Shown here piece after piece: positions 16,407 through 24,433 of a DNA stretch of 64,000 bases. Numbering within the stretch: the first letter of the stretch is position 1; every line of letters begins with the position of its first letter. The stretch comes from Streptomyces sp. NBC_00287. Lineage in GTDB: Bacteria > Actinomycetota > Actinomycetes > Streptomycetales > Streptomycetaceae. Made by a program: the position numbers and the translations under genes. Below the pieces are notes generated by a model that did no database searches, was not told the origin of the DNA, and was given only the letters and a program-made list of their open reading frames with translations. Location: the NCBI RefSeq assembly GCF_036173105.1, contig NZ_CP108053.1:2294001-2358000 (forward strand). The letters are read 5' to 3'.

Positions 16407-17720
16407 CTCCTGCATCCGGTCCCCCGGTCGGCAGGCCTCCATCACGGGCGCGCCGCCCTCGCCGTCGGCGGTGAGGCAGTCGTCCGGCCGGGCCCCGTTG
16501 TGGAGCCGGAAGGAGCCCTCGCCGCCGGGCACAGGTGCGGCCCACCAGTCCTGGGCGGGGACATCGGCGTACCCGTCGAGATATACCTCGCCGCTGCCGG
16601 TGTCGAGGGTCAGCGCGCGGTCGTCCCCGGTCGTCAGCCGCTGGCGTCCGCCGCCCACGGGGCTCCACCGCCAGGTCCGCCCGGCGCCGTCCGGGTCGGC
16701 CACGAGCCGGACCCCCGTCCCGTCGGCGGCGAGGACTCCGCCGTAGCCCACGTTGCCGACGGCACCGCGCCCGTCCTCGACGGACAGGGAGGGCCGCCCG
16801 GCCTCCGAGCGCGAGGTCGACGGCCCCGGGCGTTCGTCGGGCCAGGGGTACGCCGTCTCCGCCGCCCAGACCGAGGCGTCGACCGTCCCTGCCCCGCCGT
16901 AGGGCCAGCTGAACGGCAGCGTCCCGAGCAGGGTCGCCGCCGCCAGGGCCGCTACGGCCGGTGCCGCCAGGGAGGCCAGCACGAGCTTCGGCGTCCACTT
17001 GAACGCCTGCGAGATCTTGCGGATCTGGGGGACGACGGTTCTGTCGATACGGCGCCGCAGCCGGGCGAACATCGACAGGTCGACCGTCTTGCGCACCTCT
17101 TCCGCGGTACGGCCGGGCGCGGTGAGGAAGGCCGTCCGCTGCTTCTTGTGCTTGTCGAGGACCTGCACGGGATGGAAGCTCGCCGGGTCGACGTCGGCCG
17201 CCCAGCCGCCACGAACGGTCTGCTCGTAGACGTACTGGCTGACGACGACCACCAGCTGCTGGTCCTCGTAGTCCTCCTGGAGCAGCTTCGCCTGACGGCA
17301 GTCGACCAGCCTCTTGGCCTCGACGGCTCCCTCACCCGCGGTGCCGAGCGCGCTGGTCACGGCGAGGCCGGTGACGACCGACAGGCGGACCTGCAGCAGC
17401 TTGTGCTCCCAGTCGACGTTCTGCTTGGCGAGCGTCTCCTGGAACGCGGCGACGAACTTGGACACCACCAGGCCCATCCGGCCGCTCGGCCACCAGACGA
17501 GGAACCCGTCCCCGTCGTCCTGGAAGCCGCGGAACTCCCTGCCCAACGCCTCGGGCGCCTGTGCGAGCGCCCCCACGTACGCCCGGTACAGCGCCGCTTG
17601 CGCCTTGTGCATGTCGGGGCCTTTGAGTGAGCTGTAGTCGCCCAGATCCGCTCGGACGAATACCGCTTCGAAGACTTCATCGTCCGGCTCGTCATCGGAC
17701 CCGGAAGGGTAGTCAGGCAA
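16392..17720 (-). CDS. Membrane-anchored class III nucleotide cyclase with C-terminal lectin-like domain
   Basis: From the TTG at 17720 (AGGAG 10 bases upstream) the product is 442 aa. Residues 16-200 carry class III cyclase landmarks: FVRADLGDYS with metal Asp25, FQDDGDGFLVWWP with metal Asp71, VRLSVVTGLAV (Arg112), and GAVEAKRLVDC in place of the usual VNxAARL. A basic linker, one transmembrane helix (246-268), and an exported tail (270-442) follow; its end, CLTADGEGGAPVMEACRPGD then QEW, is typical of a ricin-B beta-trefoil. The expected product is a cyclic NMP; the neighbours (DUF5706-like effector, cNMP-binding regulator) suggest a PycC-like role. An in-frame GTG at 17819, 16 bases after the regulator stop, is an alternative start. 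GGTAACTACC (17772-17781) may be an operator. Confidence 0.78.
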   Translation of the reverse strand: MPDYPSGSDDEPDDEVFEAVFVRADLGDYSSLKGPDMHKAQAALYRAYVGALAQAPEALGREFRGFQDDGDGFLVWWPSGRMGLVVSKFVAAFQETLAKQNVDWEHKLLQVRLSVVTGLAVTSALGTAGEGAVEAKRLVDCRQAKLLQEDYEDQQLVVVVSQYVYEQTVRGGWAADVDPASFHPVQVLDKHKKQRTAFLTAPGRTAEEVRKTVDLSMFARLRRRIDRTVVPQIRKISQAFKWTPKLVLASLAAPAVAALAAATLLGTLPFSWPYGGAGTVDASVWAAETAYPWPDERPGPSTSRSEAGRPSLSVEDGRGAVGNVGYGGVLAADGTGVRLVADPDGAGRTWRWSPVGGGRQRLTTGDDRALTLDTGSGEVYLDGYADVPAQDWWAAPVPGGEGSFRLHNGARPDDCLTADGEGGAPVMEACRPGDRMQEWTAG

Positions 17721-17835
17721 AGTACTGGTGCTCCTGAACAGGGAGGCGGTGCCCACGACTTGAAAACAGCAGGTAACTACCACAGCCGAACGAGCAGTCG
17801 CCACCCGACCCAGGCGCACTGACCCTACCGGCAGT

Positions 17836-18507
17836 TCACTCCCGCTCGGCCACCGCCCGAAGCCCCGTCAGATCCGTGACGATGACGCGCCGGTGGTGAG
17901 CGTCCACGAGATCACGCAGCTCCCTCAGCGCGCGGTACGCCGTGCTCTCCGAGACTCCGATCAGCTCGCCCCACTCCATGTGCTTGAGGTCCATCGGAAG
18001 GATTACCTCGCGACCCCGCACCGACTGCCCGAAGTCATCGGCCATCTCCACCAGAACACGGGCAAGCCGGACGGTAGGACTGCGTCGATGAAAGTCAACG
18101 CGCCGCCGAGTGGCTGCCACCAGCTTCCGGCTGACGGACTCCTGCAACCGCAGCAGCACCTCGGGATGTTCCGCCTTGACGGCCTCGAAGTCCCCCCACC
18201 CGAGCCGAAGCGCGGTAACGGGCTCACTCCCACAGGCAATGACGGAAGCACTACGGGGAGCCCCACTCATCCCGGCGAGCTCCCCGACGAGATCCCCGGA
18301 CATACGTACGGCAACAAGGGTCCAACCCCCGTCGGCAAGGGAAGCGGTGACCTTGACGTAGGAGGAGAGCAACACAAAGACATCGGACCCGACGTCACCT
18401 TCGGAGATCAGCAGTGAGCCCCGCGGAAAGGAGACAAACTCCCCTCGCAGAGCAAGCGCCCCCCGAGCAGCGCTCCCCAACCCCCCGAGGAAACTAGAGG
18501 CGCGCAC
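17836..18507 (-). CDS. Crp/Fnr-family regulator with cyclic-nucleotide-binding domain
   Basis: The 223-aa protein starts at a GTG (18507) with GGGAG 5 bases upstream. Residues 20-125 form the double-psi beta-barrel sensor (FPRGSLLISEGDVGSDVFVLLSSYVKV) and keep the phosphate-binding cassette elements GELAGM and PRSASV, so cyclic-nucleotide binding is plausible. A long dimer helix and the HTH_Crp domain follow, with LKHMEWGELIGVSESTAYRALRELR as turn and recognition helix. It is the first gene of a three-gene minus-strand set with a cyclase and a membrane effector, so it probably reads the cyclase product and controls the set. The target sites are unknown. Confidence 0.85.
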   Translation of the reverse strand: MRASSFLGGLGSAARGALALRGEFVSFPRGSLLISEGDVGSDVFVLLSSYVKVTASLADGGWTLVAVRMSGDLVGELAGMSGAPRSASVIACGSEPVTALRLGWGDFEAVKAEHPEVLLRLQESVSRKLVAATRRRVDFHRRSPTVRLARVLVEMADDFGQSVRGREVILPMDLKHMEWGELIGVSESTAYRALRELRDLVDAHHRRVIVTDLTGLRAVAERE

Positions 18508-18516
18508 CCCAACTCC

Positions 18517-18562
18517 CTAAGGGGCGCGGGGAACTGCGCGACCAGCCACACACAACCCGCAG
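18517..18562. repeat. Streptomyces-type intergenic repeat (GGGGCGCGGGGAACTGCGCG family)
   Basis: The stretch CTAAGGGGCGCGGGGAACTG followed by CGCGACCAGCCACAC corresponds, from memory, to a short interspersed sequence very common between Streptomyces genes. It has only one copy in this window and overlaps the ribosome-site region of the Crp-type gene, so it may contribute to its 5' UTR. Confidence 0.5.
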
Positions 18563-18591
18563 CCGCCAACGCACCCCCACACCCCACCCCC

Positions 18592-20013
18592 TCAGGCCTG
18601 CGACCGAGCCTTGAACGCCGCCTTCCGCGCTTCCTTCGCGATCCGCTTGTCCGGATGCAACCGCCCCATCGCCTCCAACACCTCCGCGGTAGCGGGATGC
18701 TCCACCCGCCAAACAGCCGCGAAGAACCCACTGTGCTGCTCGGCAAGCCCGGACACCAGAGCCCGAAGCTCCTCGGAATTCCCTTCGGCCGCCAGCTGCG
18801 CAGCAACCGTGTCGATGGTCAGCCAGTACACCATCGCCTCGGACGGCGCCGGCACCTCCGCAGCCCCCCGCTCGGTCAGCCAGACACGAGCCAGCCCACC
18901 CAGCTCGGGATCGTCCAGCACCTCCCGCAACGCGGGCTCCGCCTCATCCCCCACCAGCGAAAGGGCCTGCTGACACCGCAACCGCCGCAACGGAGCCCCG
19001 GCATCAGAACCCCGAGCCGCAGCCAGCAACTCCCGCGCCGCAGGCAGCGCCTGACGTCGAGTCAGCCACTGCTCCGTCTCCGCCTGCGCAGCACCCGGCG
19101 GAAAGACGGCCGTACCGTCGAGCAGCGCATCGGCCCCCTTGTCCGCGAGCTCCCCGACGGCCGGCGCCGTGAACCCCGCCTCCAACAGCCGCGCACGCAA
19201 GCCGTACAGCCCGAGCGGGGTCAGCCGCACCATGCCGTAGCGAGCGACGTCCGTCTCGTCGACCGGCGCGGACGGCTCCTCTTCGGCGTCCGCCATCAGC
19301 GCCTCGTCGACCGGCTGGTACTCCACGAGCCCGGCCGGCTCCAGCATCCGGAACTGGTCGTCGAGACGCATCATCGCGTCGGAGACCTGCTCCAGTACGT
19401 CGTTGGTCGGCTCGCCCATGTCGCTGGGCACGATCATCGACGCGGCGAGGGCCGGCAGCGGCACCGGAGCCTCCCCTGGCCCCTCCTCGCCGACCGTCAG
19501 CAGATACAGATTCCCGAGCACCCCGTCGAGGAACTCCGCCTCGGCCTCGGGGTCCCAGTCCAGCTGGGAGAGGTCGATCGCGCCACCGTCGCCCATGGCG
19601 TCGACCAGGTCGTCGAGGTCCGGCACCCCCGCGTCCGCGAGCACCGTCTCCAGCGCCGCCTGCCACACCGCGAGCACATCGTGCGGCGAGCCACTGGTGA
19701 GCAGCGCCAGGTCCTCGCCCGCCGCGACGGTGCCTTCCTCCTCGTCGACGATCTCGACGAGCCCGGCGTCGACCGCGACTCGCCAGGCCTCACTGGCGTA
19801 AGCGGCAGCCTCGTCCCCGGTCAGTCCGAGGACCTCGGCGGCGGCGGGGAGCTGTTCTTCTACGAGTCCGCCGCCGGCGTCGACGCGGGTGTCGGGGCCG
19901 GCCCAGCGGGCGAGTCGGGCCGCCCGGGAGAGCAGGGGCGTGGACAGCGCGTCCCGCGCCAGCTCCGCTTCGGGATGCAGGCGCACCGGCGGCAGGGGGG
20001 AGCTGTCTGACAT
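18592..20013 (-). CDS. Conserved Streptomyces protein of unknown function (473 aa)
   Basis: An acidic, Ala/Leu/Glu-rich, apparently cytosolic helical protein without signal peptide or membrane segment. Recognisable stretches are ARLARWAGPDTRVD near residue 35, an acidic middle (DDLVDAMGDGGAIDLSQLDW), GLYGLRARLLEAGF, and a C-terminal region of HEAT-like helices (RRLRCQQALSLVGDEAEPALREVL, then a helix ending KEARKAAFKARSQA). The N-terminal part resembles winged-helix-containing 'hypothetical' proteins of actinomycetes, but I cannot name a family. AGGAG is well placed before the ATG at 20013. It precedes the Crp-type gene by 84 bases on the same strand and may be co-transcribed with it. Confidence 0.6.
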   Translation of the reverse strand: MSDSSPLPPVRLHPEAELARDALSTPLLSRAARLARWAGPDTRVDAGGGLVEEQLPAAAEVLGLTGDEAAAYASEAWRVAVDAGLVEIVDEEEGTVAAGEDLALLTSGSPHDVLAVWQAALETVLADAGVPDLDDLVDAMGDGGAIDLSQLDWDPEAEAEFLDGVLGNLYLLTVGEEGPGEAPVPLPALAASMIVPSDMGEPTNDVLEQVSDAMMRLDDQFRMLEPAGLVEYQPVDEALMADAEEEPSAPVDETDVARYGMVRLTPLGLYGLRARLLEAGFTAPAVGELADKGADALLDGTAVFPPGAAQAETEQWLTRRQALPAARELLAAARGSDAGAPLRRLRCQQALSLVGDEAEPALREVLDDPELGGLARVWLTERGAAEVPAPSEAMVYWLTIDTVAAQLAAEGNSEELRALVSGLAEQHSGFFAAVWRVEHPATAEVLEAMGRLHPDKRIAKEARKAAFKARSQA

Positions 20014-20126
20014 CGGCTGGTTCTCCTAGTAGGACGCGTCGTACCACTCAGCCGCTCAGCCTAGACGGATTTGGGCCCATGCCGCCCGGTTCATCTACCC
20101 GTTGACCCGTGTACATGGCCGAAACC

Positions 20127-20231
20127 TTGACAAGTGGCCTGACCAGGCAGGAGATTACGCGCGTAGAAATTCATAGGACATCTGTTCACCGAAGTGGATA
20201 TCCATTCACCGGAGCCGGACACCTGTGCACC
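20127..20231 (+). promoter_or_regulatory. Promoter region of the secreted nuclease with TTCACC-type repeats
   Basis: The 320-base divergent gap 20014-20333 contains a perfect -35 hexamer TTGACA (20127-20132). It also has three related units, GTTCACC (20184-20190), ATTCACC (20204-20210) and GTGCACC (20225-20231), spaced 20 and 21 bases, i.e. two helical turns. GTTCACC is a PHO-box-like half unit, and phosphate control of an extracellular nuclease is plausible, but the spacing is not the canonical 11 bp. I see nothing else in the gap. Confidence 0.45.
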
Positions 20232-20333
20232 GAATCTCTACGCGCGTCGCGCCGCCCCACCGGTCGCCGCGGCTCCCACATTCCACGCTCCACCCTCGTC
20301 CCGGCGCCCACGCACGTCCCCGGAGGGATCCCG

Positions 20334-22163
20334 TTGCCGAGCAAGTCGTCAGCGCGTATTGCCGCGCTCACCGTCGCCGCTGTCTGTTCTGCGGCGTCCA
20401 CCATCGTCCTCACGTCTCCCGCGCACGCCGACTCGGTGCGCATCCATGACATCCAGGGCAGCACCCGCATATCCCCGTACGCCGGAAAGCAGGTCACGGA
20501 CGTGACCGGCATCGTCACCGGTATCCGGACCTACGGCTCGTCCCGCGGCTTCTGGATCCAGGACCCGGACGCGGACGCCGACCCGGCCACCAGTGAGGGC
20601 ATCTTCGTCTTCACCAGCTCCACGCCCAAGGGTGTGGCCGTCGGCGACCTGGTGACGGTCTCCGGCACGGTCTCGGAGTACGTGCCCGGCGGCACCTCCT
20701 CCGGCAACCAGGCGCTGACCGAGATCACCAAGCCGACGACCACCGTGGTCTCCAGCGGCAACGCCGTCCCGGCCGCGACCGTCATCGATGCCAAGTCGGT
20801 GCCGAGCGCCTACGCCCCGGCGGGCGACAGCGCCGCGAGCAACTCGATCAACGGCCTGCCCCTCCAGCCGTCGACGCACGCCCTGGACCTGTACGAGTCC
20901 CTGGAGGGCATGAACGTCCAGGTCTCCGACGCCCGGGTGGTCGGCGCCACCGACCCGTACACCGAGCTGTGGGTCACGGTGAAGCCGTGGGAGAACCGCA
21001 ACCGCCGCGGTGGCACGGTGTACGGCTCCTACGAGTCCCAGAACACCGGCCGCATCCAGATCCAGTCGCTCGGCGCGGTCGCCGACTTCCCGAAGGCGAA
21101 CGTCGGTGACACCCTCACCGGCACCACCGCGGGCCCGCTGGACTACAACCAGTTCGGTGGTTACACCCTGATCGCCACCCAGCTCGGCACTCTGGAGAGC
21201 GCCGAGCTGGAGCGGGAGACCACCGAGAAGCAGAAGCGGGGCGAGCTGGCGGTCGCGACGTACAACGTCGAGAACCTCGACCCGTCCGACGCCACCTTCG
21301 AGGAGCACGCCTCCGCGATCGTGAACAACCTCCAGTCGCCCGACATCGTGTCCCTGGAGGAGATCCAGGACAACAACGGCGCCAAGAACGACGGTACGGT
21401 CGCCGCCGACCAGACGATGCAGAAGCTGATCGACGCGATCGTCGCCGCGGGCGGCCCGACGTACGACTGGCGCTCCATCGACCCGGCCGACAAGACCGAC
21501 GGCGGTGAGCCGGGCGGCAACATCCGCCAGGCGTTCCTCTTCAACCCGGAGCGGGTCTCCTTCACGGACCGCGCGGGCGGCGACGCCACCACGGCCGTCG
21601 GGGTCACCGAGGAGCGGGGCAAGGCCGCGCTGACGGTCTCCCCGGGCCGTATCGACCCGGCGAACACGGCGTTCGCCAACAGCCGCAAGCCGCTGGTCGG
21701 CGAGTTCGTCTTCCGGGGCCGCACGGTCTTCGTGATCGCCAACCACTTCAACTCCAAGGGCGGCGACCTGGGTCTGACCTCGCAGTACCAGCCGGTGCCG
21801 CGCAGCTCGGAGACCCAGCGGCACCAGCAGGCGACCCTGGTGAACGCCTTCGTCAAGGACATCCTCGACACCCAGAAGAACGCGGACGTCGTCACGCTCG
21901 GCGACATCAACGACTTCGAGTTCTCCGAGACCACCAAGATCCTGGAGAGCGACGGCGCCCTGTGGTCGGCCGTCAAGTCGCTGCCGCGCAGCGAGCGTTA
22001 CTCGTACGTCTACCAGGGCAACAGCCAGGTCCTGGACCAGATCCTGGTCAGCCCGTCGATCCGGCGCGGCTGTGACTTCGAGTACGACAGCGTGCACGTC
22101 AACGCGGAGTTCAACGACCAGATCAGCGACCACGACCCGCAGGTCCTGCGCTTCAAGCCGTAA
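20334..22163 (+). CDS. Secreted ExeM/NucH-type endonuclease (endonuclease/exonuclease/phosphatase fold)
   Basis: I place the start at the TTG at 20334, with GGAGG 7 bases upstream; this gives 609 aa with a clean Sec signal (KSSARIAALTVAAVCSAAST, cleavage after AHA). Residues 40-290 form an OB-fold-like domain typical of ExeM/NucH nucleases (GIVTGIR, GFWIQDPDADADP). Residues 300-605 form the EEP nuclease domain with VATYNVENLDP, IVSLEEIQDN (metal Glu), FVIANHFNSKGGD, VVTLGDINDFE and the terminal SDHDPQ catalytic motif. It should degrade extracellular DNA/RNA for phosphate and carbon scavenging. Confidence 0.87.
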   Translation: MPSKSSARIAALTVAAVCSAASTIVLTSPAHADSVRIHDIQGSTRISPYAGKQVTDVTGIVTGIRTYGSSRGFWIQDPDADADPATSEGIFVFTSSTPKGVAVGDLVTVSGTVSEYVPGGTSSGNQALTEITKPTTTVVSSGNAVPAATVIDAKSVPSAYAPAGDSAASNSINGLPLQPSTHALDLYESLEGMNVQVSDARVVGATDPYTELWVTVKPWENRNRRGGTVYGSYESQNTGRIQIQSLGAVADFPKANVGDTLTGTTAGPLDYNQFGGYTLIATQLGTLESAELERETTEKQKRGELAVATYNVENLDPSDATFEEHASAIVNNLQSPDIVSLEEIQDNNGAKNDGTVAADQTMQKLIDAIVAAGGPTYDWRSIDPADKTDGGEPGGNIRQAFLFNPERVSFTDRAGGDATTAVGVTEERGKAALTVSPGRIDPANTAFANSRKPLVGEFVFRGRTVFVIANHFNSKGGDLGLTSQYQPVPRSSETQRHQQATLVNAFVKDILDTQKNADVVTLGDINDFEFSETTKILESDGALWSAVKSLPRSERYSYVYQGNSQVLDQILVSPSIRRGCDFEYDSVHVNAEFNDQISDHDPQVLRFKP

Positions 22164-22174
22164 CTCCCGTTCGG

Positions 22175-22909
22175 TCAGGGCTGGTTGAACACCTTGTTCA
22201 GCCAGCCCTGCCATTCGGTCTCGCACTCCTCGATCTCGGCGCCCGGGGTGAAGTCGTGCAGGGAGATGCCGACCGGGTAGCCCCAGTGGTTGCGCCCGAA
22301 GATCCGGGTGAGGCCCCGGTCGGTGCGCAGCCCGATGAAGTACGGGTTGCGGAAGTCGACCACGGCGTCGAACTCGTCGGGCCCGTGGACCCTCACCTGT
22401 GTACCGGCGGCCACGTCCGGGCCGACCCCGAGCGCCCGCCCTACGGCTTCGAGGGCGTCGGCGGCCTTGGAGGCCTCGGGTCCGTCGAAGGTGGCGAAGG
22501 CGGCCGGGCGGGGCGCGAAGTGGGTGAGGTACTCGCGCAGGGTGTGCAGATAGAAGTCGGTGTGCTTGGCGGCGCCGTCGTACTGGTTGTCCCAGTCGTC
22601 GACGAAGATCCCGCTGTGCACGTACCGCACCCAGGCCCGCTTGCCGTCGTCCCGCGGCTCGATGGTGTAGTCGAGCTGGTTGGCGGTCTGCTCGGAGATG
22701 CCCTCGACGTCCTCGACGCGGTTGGAGTAGCGGTAGGGCGGATCCCAGGCAGTGACCGTGGACCCGAACGGCCCCTTGCCGCCGACCCGGGGCTCCGGCG
22801 GCTCCATGGGCCACAGATACCCTCCGGTTCCGGCGGTGACGGCCTCGAAGACCTCCTCCGGAGTGGCGTCGACCTCGAACTCGCGGGCGATCTCGAATTC
22901 CTTGGGCAT
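22175..22909 (-). CDS. SRPBCC/AHSA1-type domain protein
   Basis: The 244-aa protein begins REFEVDATPEEVFEAVTAGTGGYLWP, the classic first strand-helix of the START/Bet v1-like AHSA1 family; a central part with HTDFYLHTLREYLTHF and a C-terminal extension (GPDEFDAVVDFRNPYFIG, GLTRIFGRNHWGYP) follow. AGGAG precedes the ATG at 22909. It lies 17 bases after an ArsR-type gene on the same strand; ArsR-AHSA1 pairs are common in actinomycetes and act as small-molecule-responsive modules with unknown ligand. Confidence 0.8.
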   Translation of the reverse strand: MPKEFEIAREFEVDATPEEVFEAVTAGTGGYLWPMEPPEPRVGGKGPFGSTVTAWDPPYRYSNRVEDVEGISEQTANQLDYTIEPRDDGKRAWVRYVHSGIFVDDWDNQYDGAAKHTDFYLHTLREYLTHFAPRPAAFATFDGPEASKAADALEAVGRALGVGPDVAAGTQVRVHGPDEFDAVVDFRNPYFIGLRTDRGLTRIFGRNHWGYPVGISLHDFTPGAEIEECETEWQGWLNKVFNQP

Positions 22910-22926
22910 GGTGAGCTCCTGAAGAA

Positions 22927-23523
22927 CTATTCCAACTCGTCTTTTTTGAGGGTGGGATGGACGGCCACGACGATCCGGTGGTCCCGTCCGCCCTCGGCGT
23001 CCGGGGCGTCGTACTTGCGGATCAGCCCCGTGACGCCCGCCGTCAACTCCTGGATGAACGCGGCTCGTTCGGCCGCCGAGGCGAACCGCACCTCGCCGTC
23101 CAGCGCATAGGTCGCAAGGCCCTTGCGGGCCTTGGCCGCACCGGTGATCAGCGAGCCCACGTCCCGCACCAGACGGGCGCCGAGCGCCAGCAGCCAGCGC
23201 GCGGAGAGCTGGTCCCGGAAGCGCTCCGGGTCCGGTTGCACGGCGGCGAGGGCGAGCGGCGAGATGACGTACGACGCGGCGGTCGCCCGCATCAGCCGCT
23301 CGGTGACATTGCCCTTGCGGCGCTCCCCGGCCAGCTCGACCAGGCCGTGCCGCTCCAGCGCCTTCAGGTGGTAGTTCACCTTCTGCCGGGGCAGCCCGAC
23401 CTTGCCGGCCAGCATGGCGGCCGACGCGGGGCCGGCCGCCAGCTCGGCGAGCAGCCGGGCTCTTATGGGGTCCAGGGAGACGGCCGCCGCCTCGGGGTCC
23501 TCGATCACGGTCACGTCCAACAT
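22927..23523 (-). CDS. ArsR-type winged-helix regulator
   Basis: A 198-aa protein with an N-terminal helix-turn-helix of the ArsR/HTH_20 type: DPIRARLLAELAAGPASAAMLA, LPRQKVNYHLKALERHGLVEL. No cysteine pair typical of metal sensors is present, so it is probably not a metal sensor. The C-terminal half is helical with RFASAAERAAFIQELTAG, a block often found in these AHSA1-linked regulators. It probably controls itself and the following SRPBCC gene. Confidence 0.85.
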   Translation of the reverse strand: MLDVTVIEDPEAAAVSLDPIRARLLAELAAGPASAAMLAGKVGLPRQKVNYHLKALERHGLVELAGERRKGNVTERLMRATAASYVISPLALAAVQPDPERFRDQLSARWLLALGARLVRDVGSLITGAAKARKGLATYALDGEVRFASAAERAAFIQELTAGVTGLIRKYDAPDAEGGRDHRIVVAVHPTLKKDELE

Positions 23524-23587
23524 GAGTCCACGATCTCACCGAAAACTTTTTTTGTCCAGGCGAGTGGAATTGTCGGTCAGCCTCGGG

Positions 23588-24268
23588 TCAGGGCACGAGC
23601 CCCAGCGCGTGCCGGTACCGGCTGCCGGTGAACCCCTTGATGCCGGGATACGTCCGCACCCGCTCCCACTCCGGCGTCTCGGGCGCCTCGATGGCGGCGT
23701 CGTAGGACAGGTCGTTGTCCCACTCGGCGTAGTTGAGGACATGCGTGCCGTCGGTGCTCAGATGGAAGTGCGCGGAGATCAGCCCGGGGTCACCGACCGG
23801 GCCTTCCATGGTGGAGAGGAGCGTGTCCACCCAGTCGGCCCGCTTCTCGGCCGCATCCGGCTCGAAGTCGATGCGGACGGTCACGATCAGGCCCGGGACC
23901 CGGGCGTCACCGGCGGCCCGGGCGCGGCTGCGGTAGAGCCGGTAGCGGTCCAGGCGGACCCGCTCGATGCCGGGTACGGCGGTGTCGATCTCGTCGTTGC
24001 GTTCCTGGCGGAGGGTCTTGAAGTAGGCCTCGTAGCCCTGCTCGTTCCGCCACTGCGAGTAGTGCATCAGCGTGGTGCCGTCGTGGCCGGAGTAGATGTG
24101 GTAGGCGAGCAGATCCGGGCTGCCCCAGGGGCGGCCGTCCCAGGTGCGGGCGATGGCCTCGGCGGTCTCCGTCTGCCGCTGGGGGGTGCCCACGCGCCAG
24201 GTACTGAAGAAGGGCGCCCCGATCTCGGGGCGGGTCGGGTCGGGGTGGGCGTCGGTACGGCGGGTCAT
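23588..24268 (-). CDS. Antibiotic-biosynthesis-monooxygenase-like (dimeric alpha-beta barrel) protein
   Basis: The 226-aa product carries two ferredoxin-like halves: residues 20-100 (FFSTWRVGTPQRQTETAEAI ... LLAYHIYSGHDGTTLMHYSQWRN) and 120-215 (GLIVTVRIDFEPDAAEKRADW ... ISAHFHLSTDGTHVLNYAEWDN). The paired HxSxDG(T)xxxxYxxW blocks are the repeat signature of ABM-domain proteins, some of which are cofactor-free oxygenases and others binding proteins. GGAGG precedes the ATG at 24268. No biosynthetic cluster surrounds it, so the role is unknown. Confidence 0.7.
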   Translation of the reverse strand: MTRRTDAHPDPTRPEIGAPFFSTWRVGTPQRQTETAEAIARTWDGRPWGSPDLLAYHIYSGHDGTTLMHYSQWRNEQGYEAYFKTLRQERNDEIDTAVPGIERVRLDRYRLYRSRARAAGDARVPGLIVTVRIDFEPDAAEKRADWVDTLLSTMEGPVGDPGLISAHFHLSTDGTHVLNYAEWDNDLSYDAAIEAPETPEWERVRTYPGIKGFTGSRYRHALGLVP

Positions 24269-24369
24269 GGCCGGCCTCCGTTGCGTCGGTGATCGGTACG
24301 TCGACCAGCCTCTGACCTCAACCTTGCTTGAGGTCAAGTGGGAGAGGTACGGCGGCTGTTGGGCCGTAC

Positions 24370-24423
24370 ACGACGACGGGCGGTGCGGGACCGGTCACCC
24401 GGTCCCGCACCGCCCGTCGTCGT
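24370..24423 (-). terminator. Perfect 24-bp hairpin after the DUF3618 gene
   Basis: 24370-24393 and 24400-24423 are exact inverted repeats with a 6-base loop, starting 10 bases after the stop of the DUF3618 gene (24434). It should end the five-gene minus-strand unit. Confidence 0.75.
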
Positions 24424-24433
24424 CCGCGTCGTC

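Noticed and set aside
17720..17819. Cyclase start at the GTG at 17819
   Set aside because: It adds 33 residues without family features. I prefer the TTG at 17720 with AGGAG upstream, though coupling to the regulator gene keeps the longer form possible.
20109..20333. N-terminal extension of the secreted nuclease from an ATG at 20109
   Set aside because: It would place 75 unrelated residues before an obvious signal peptide; the TTG at 20334 has a GGAGG site and gives a normal secreted protein.
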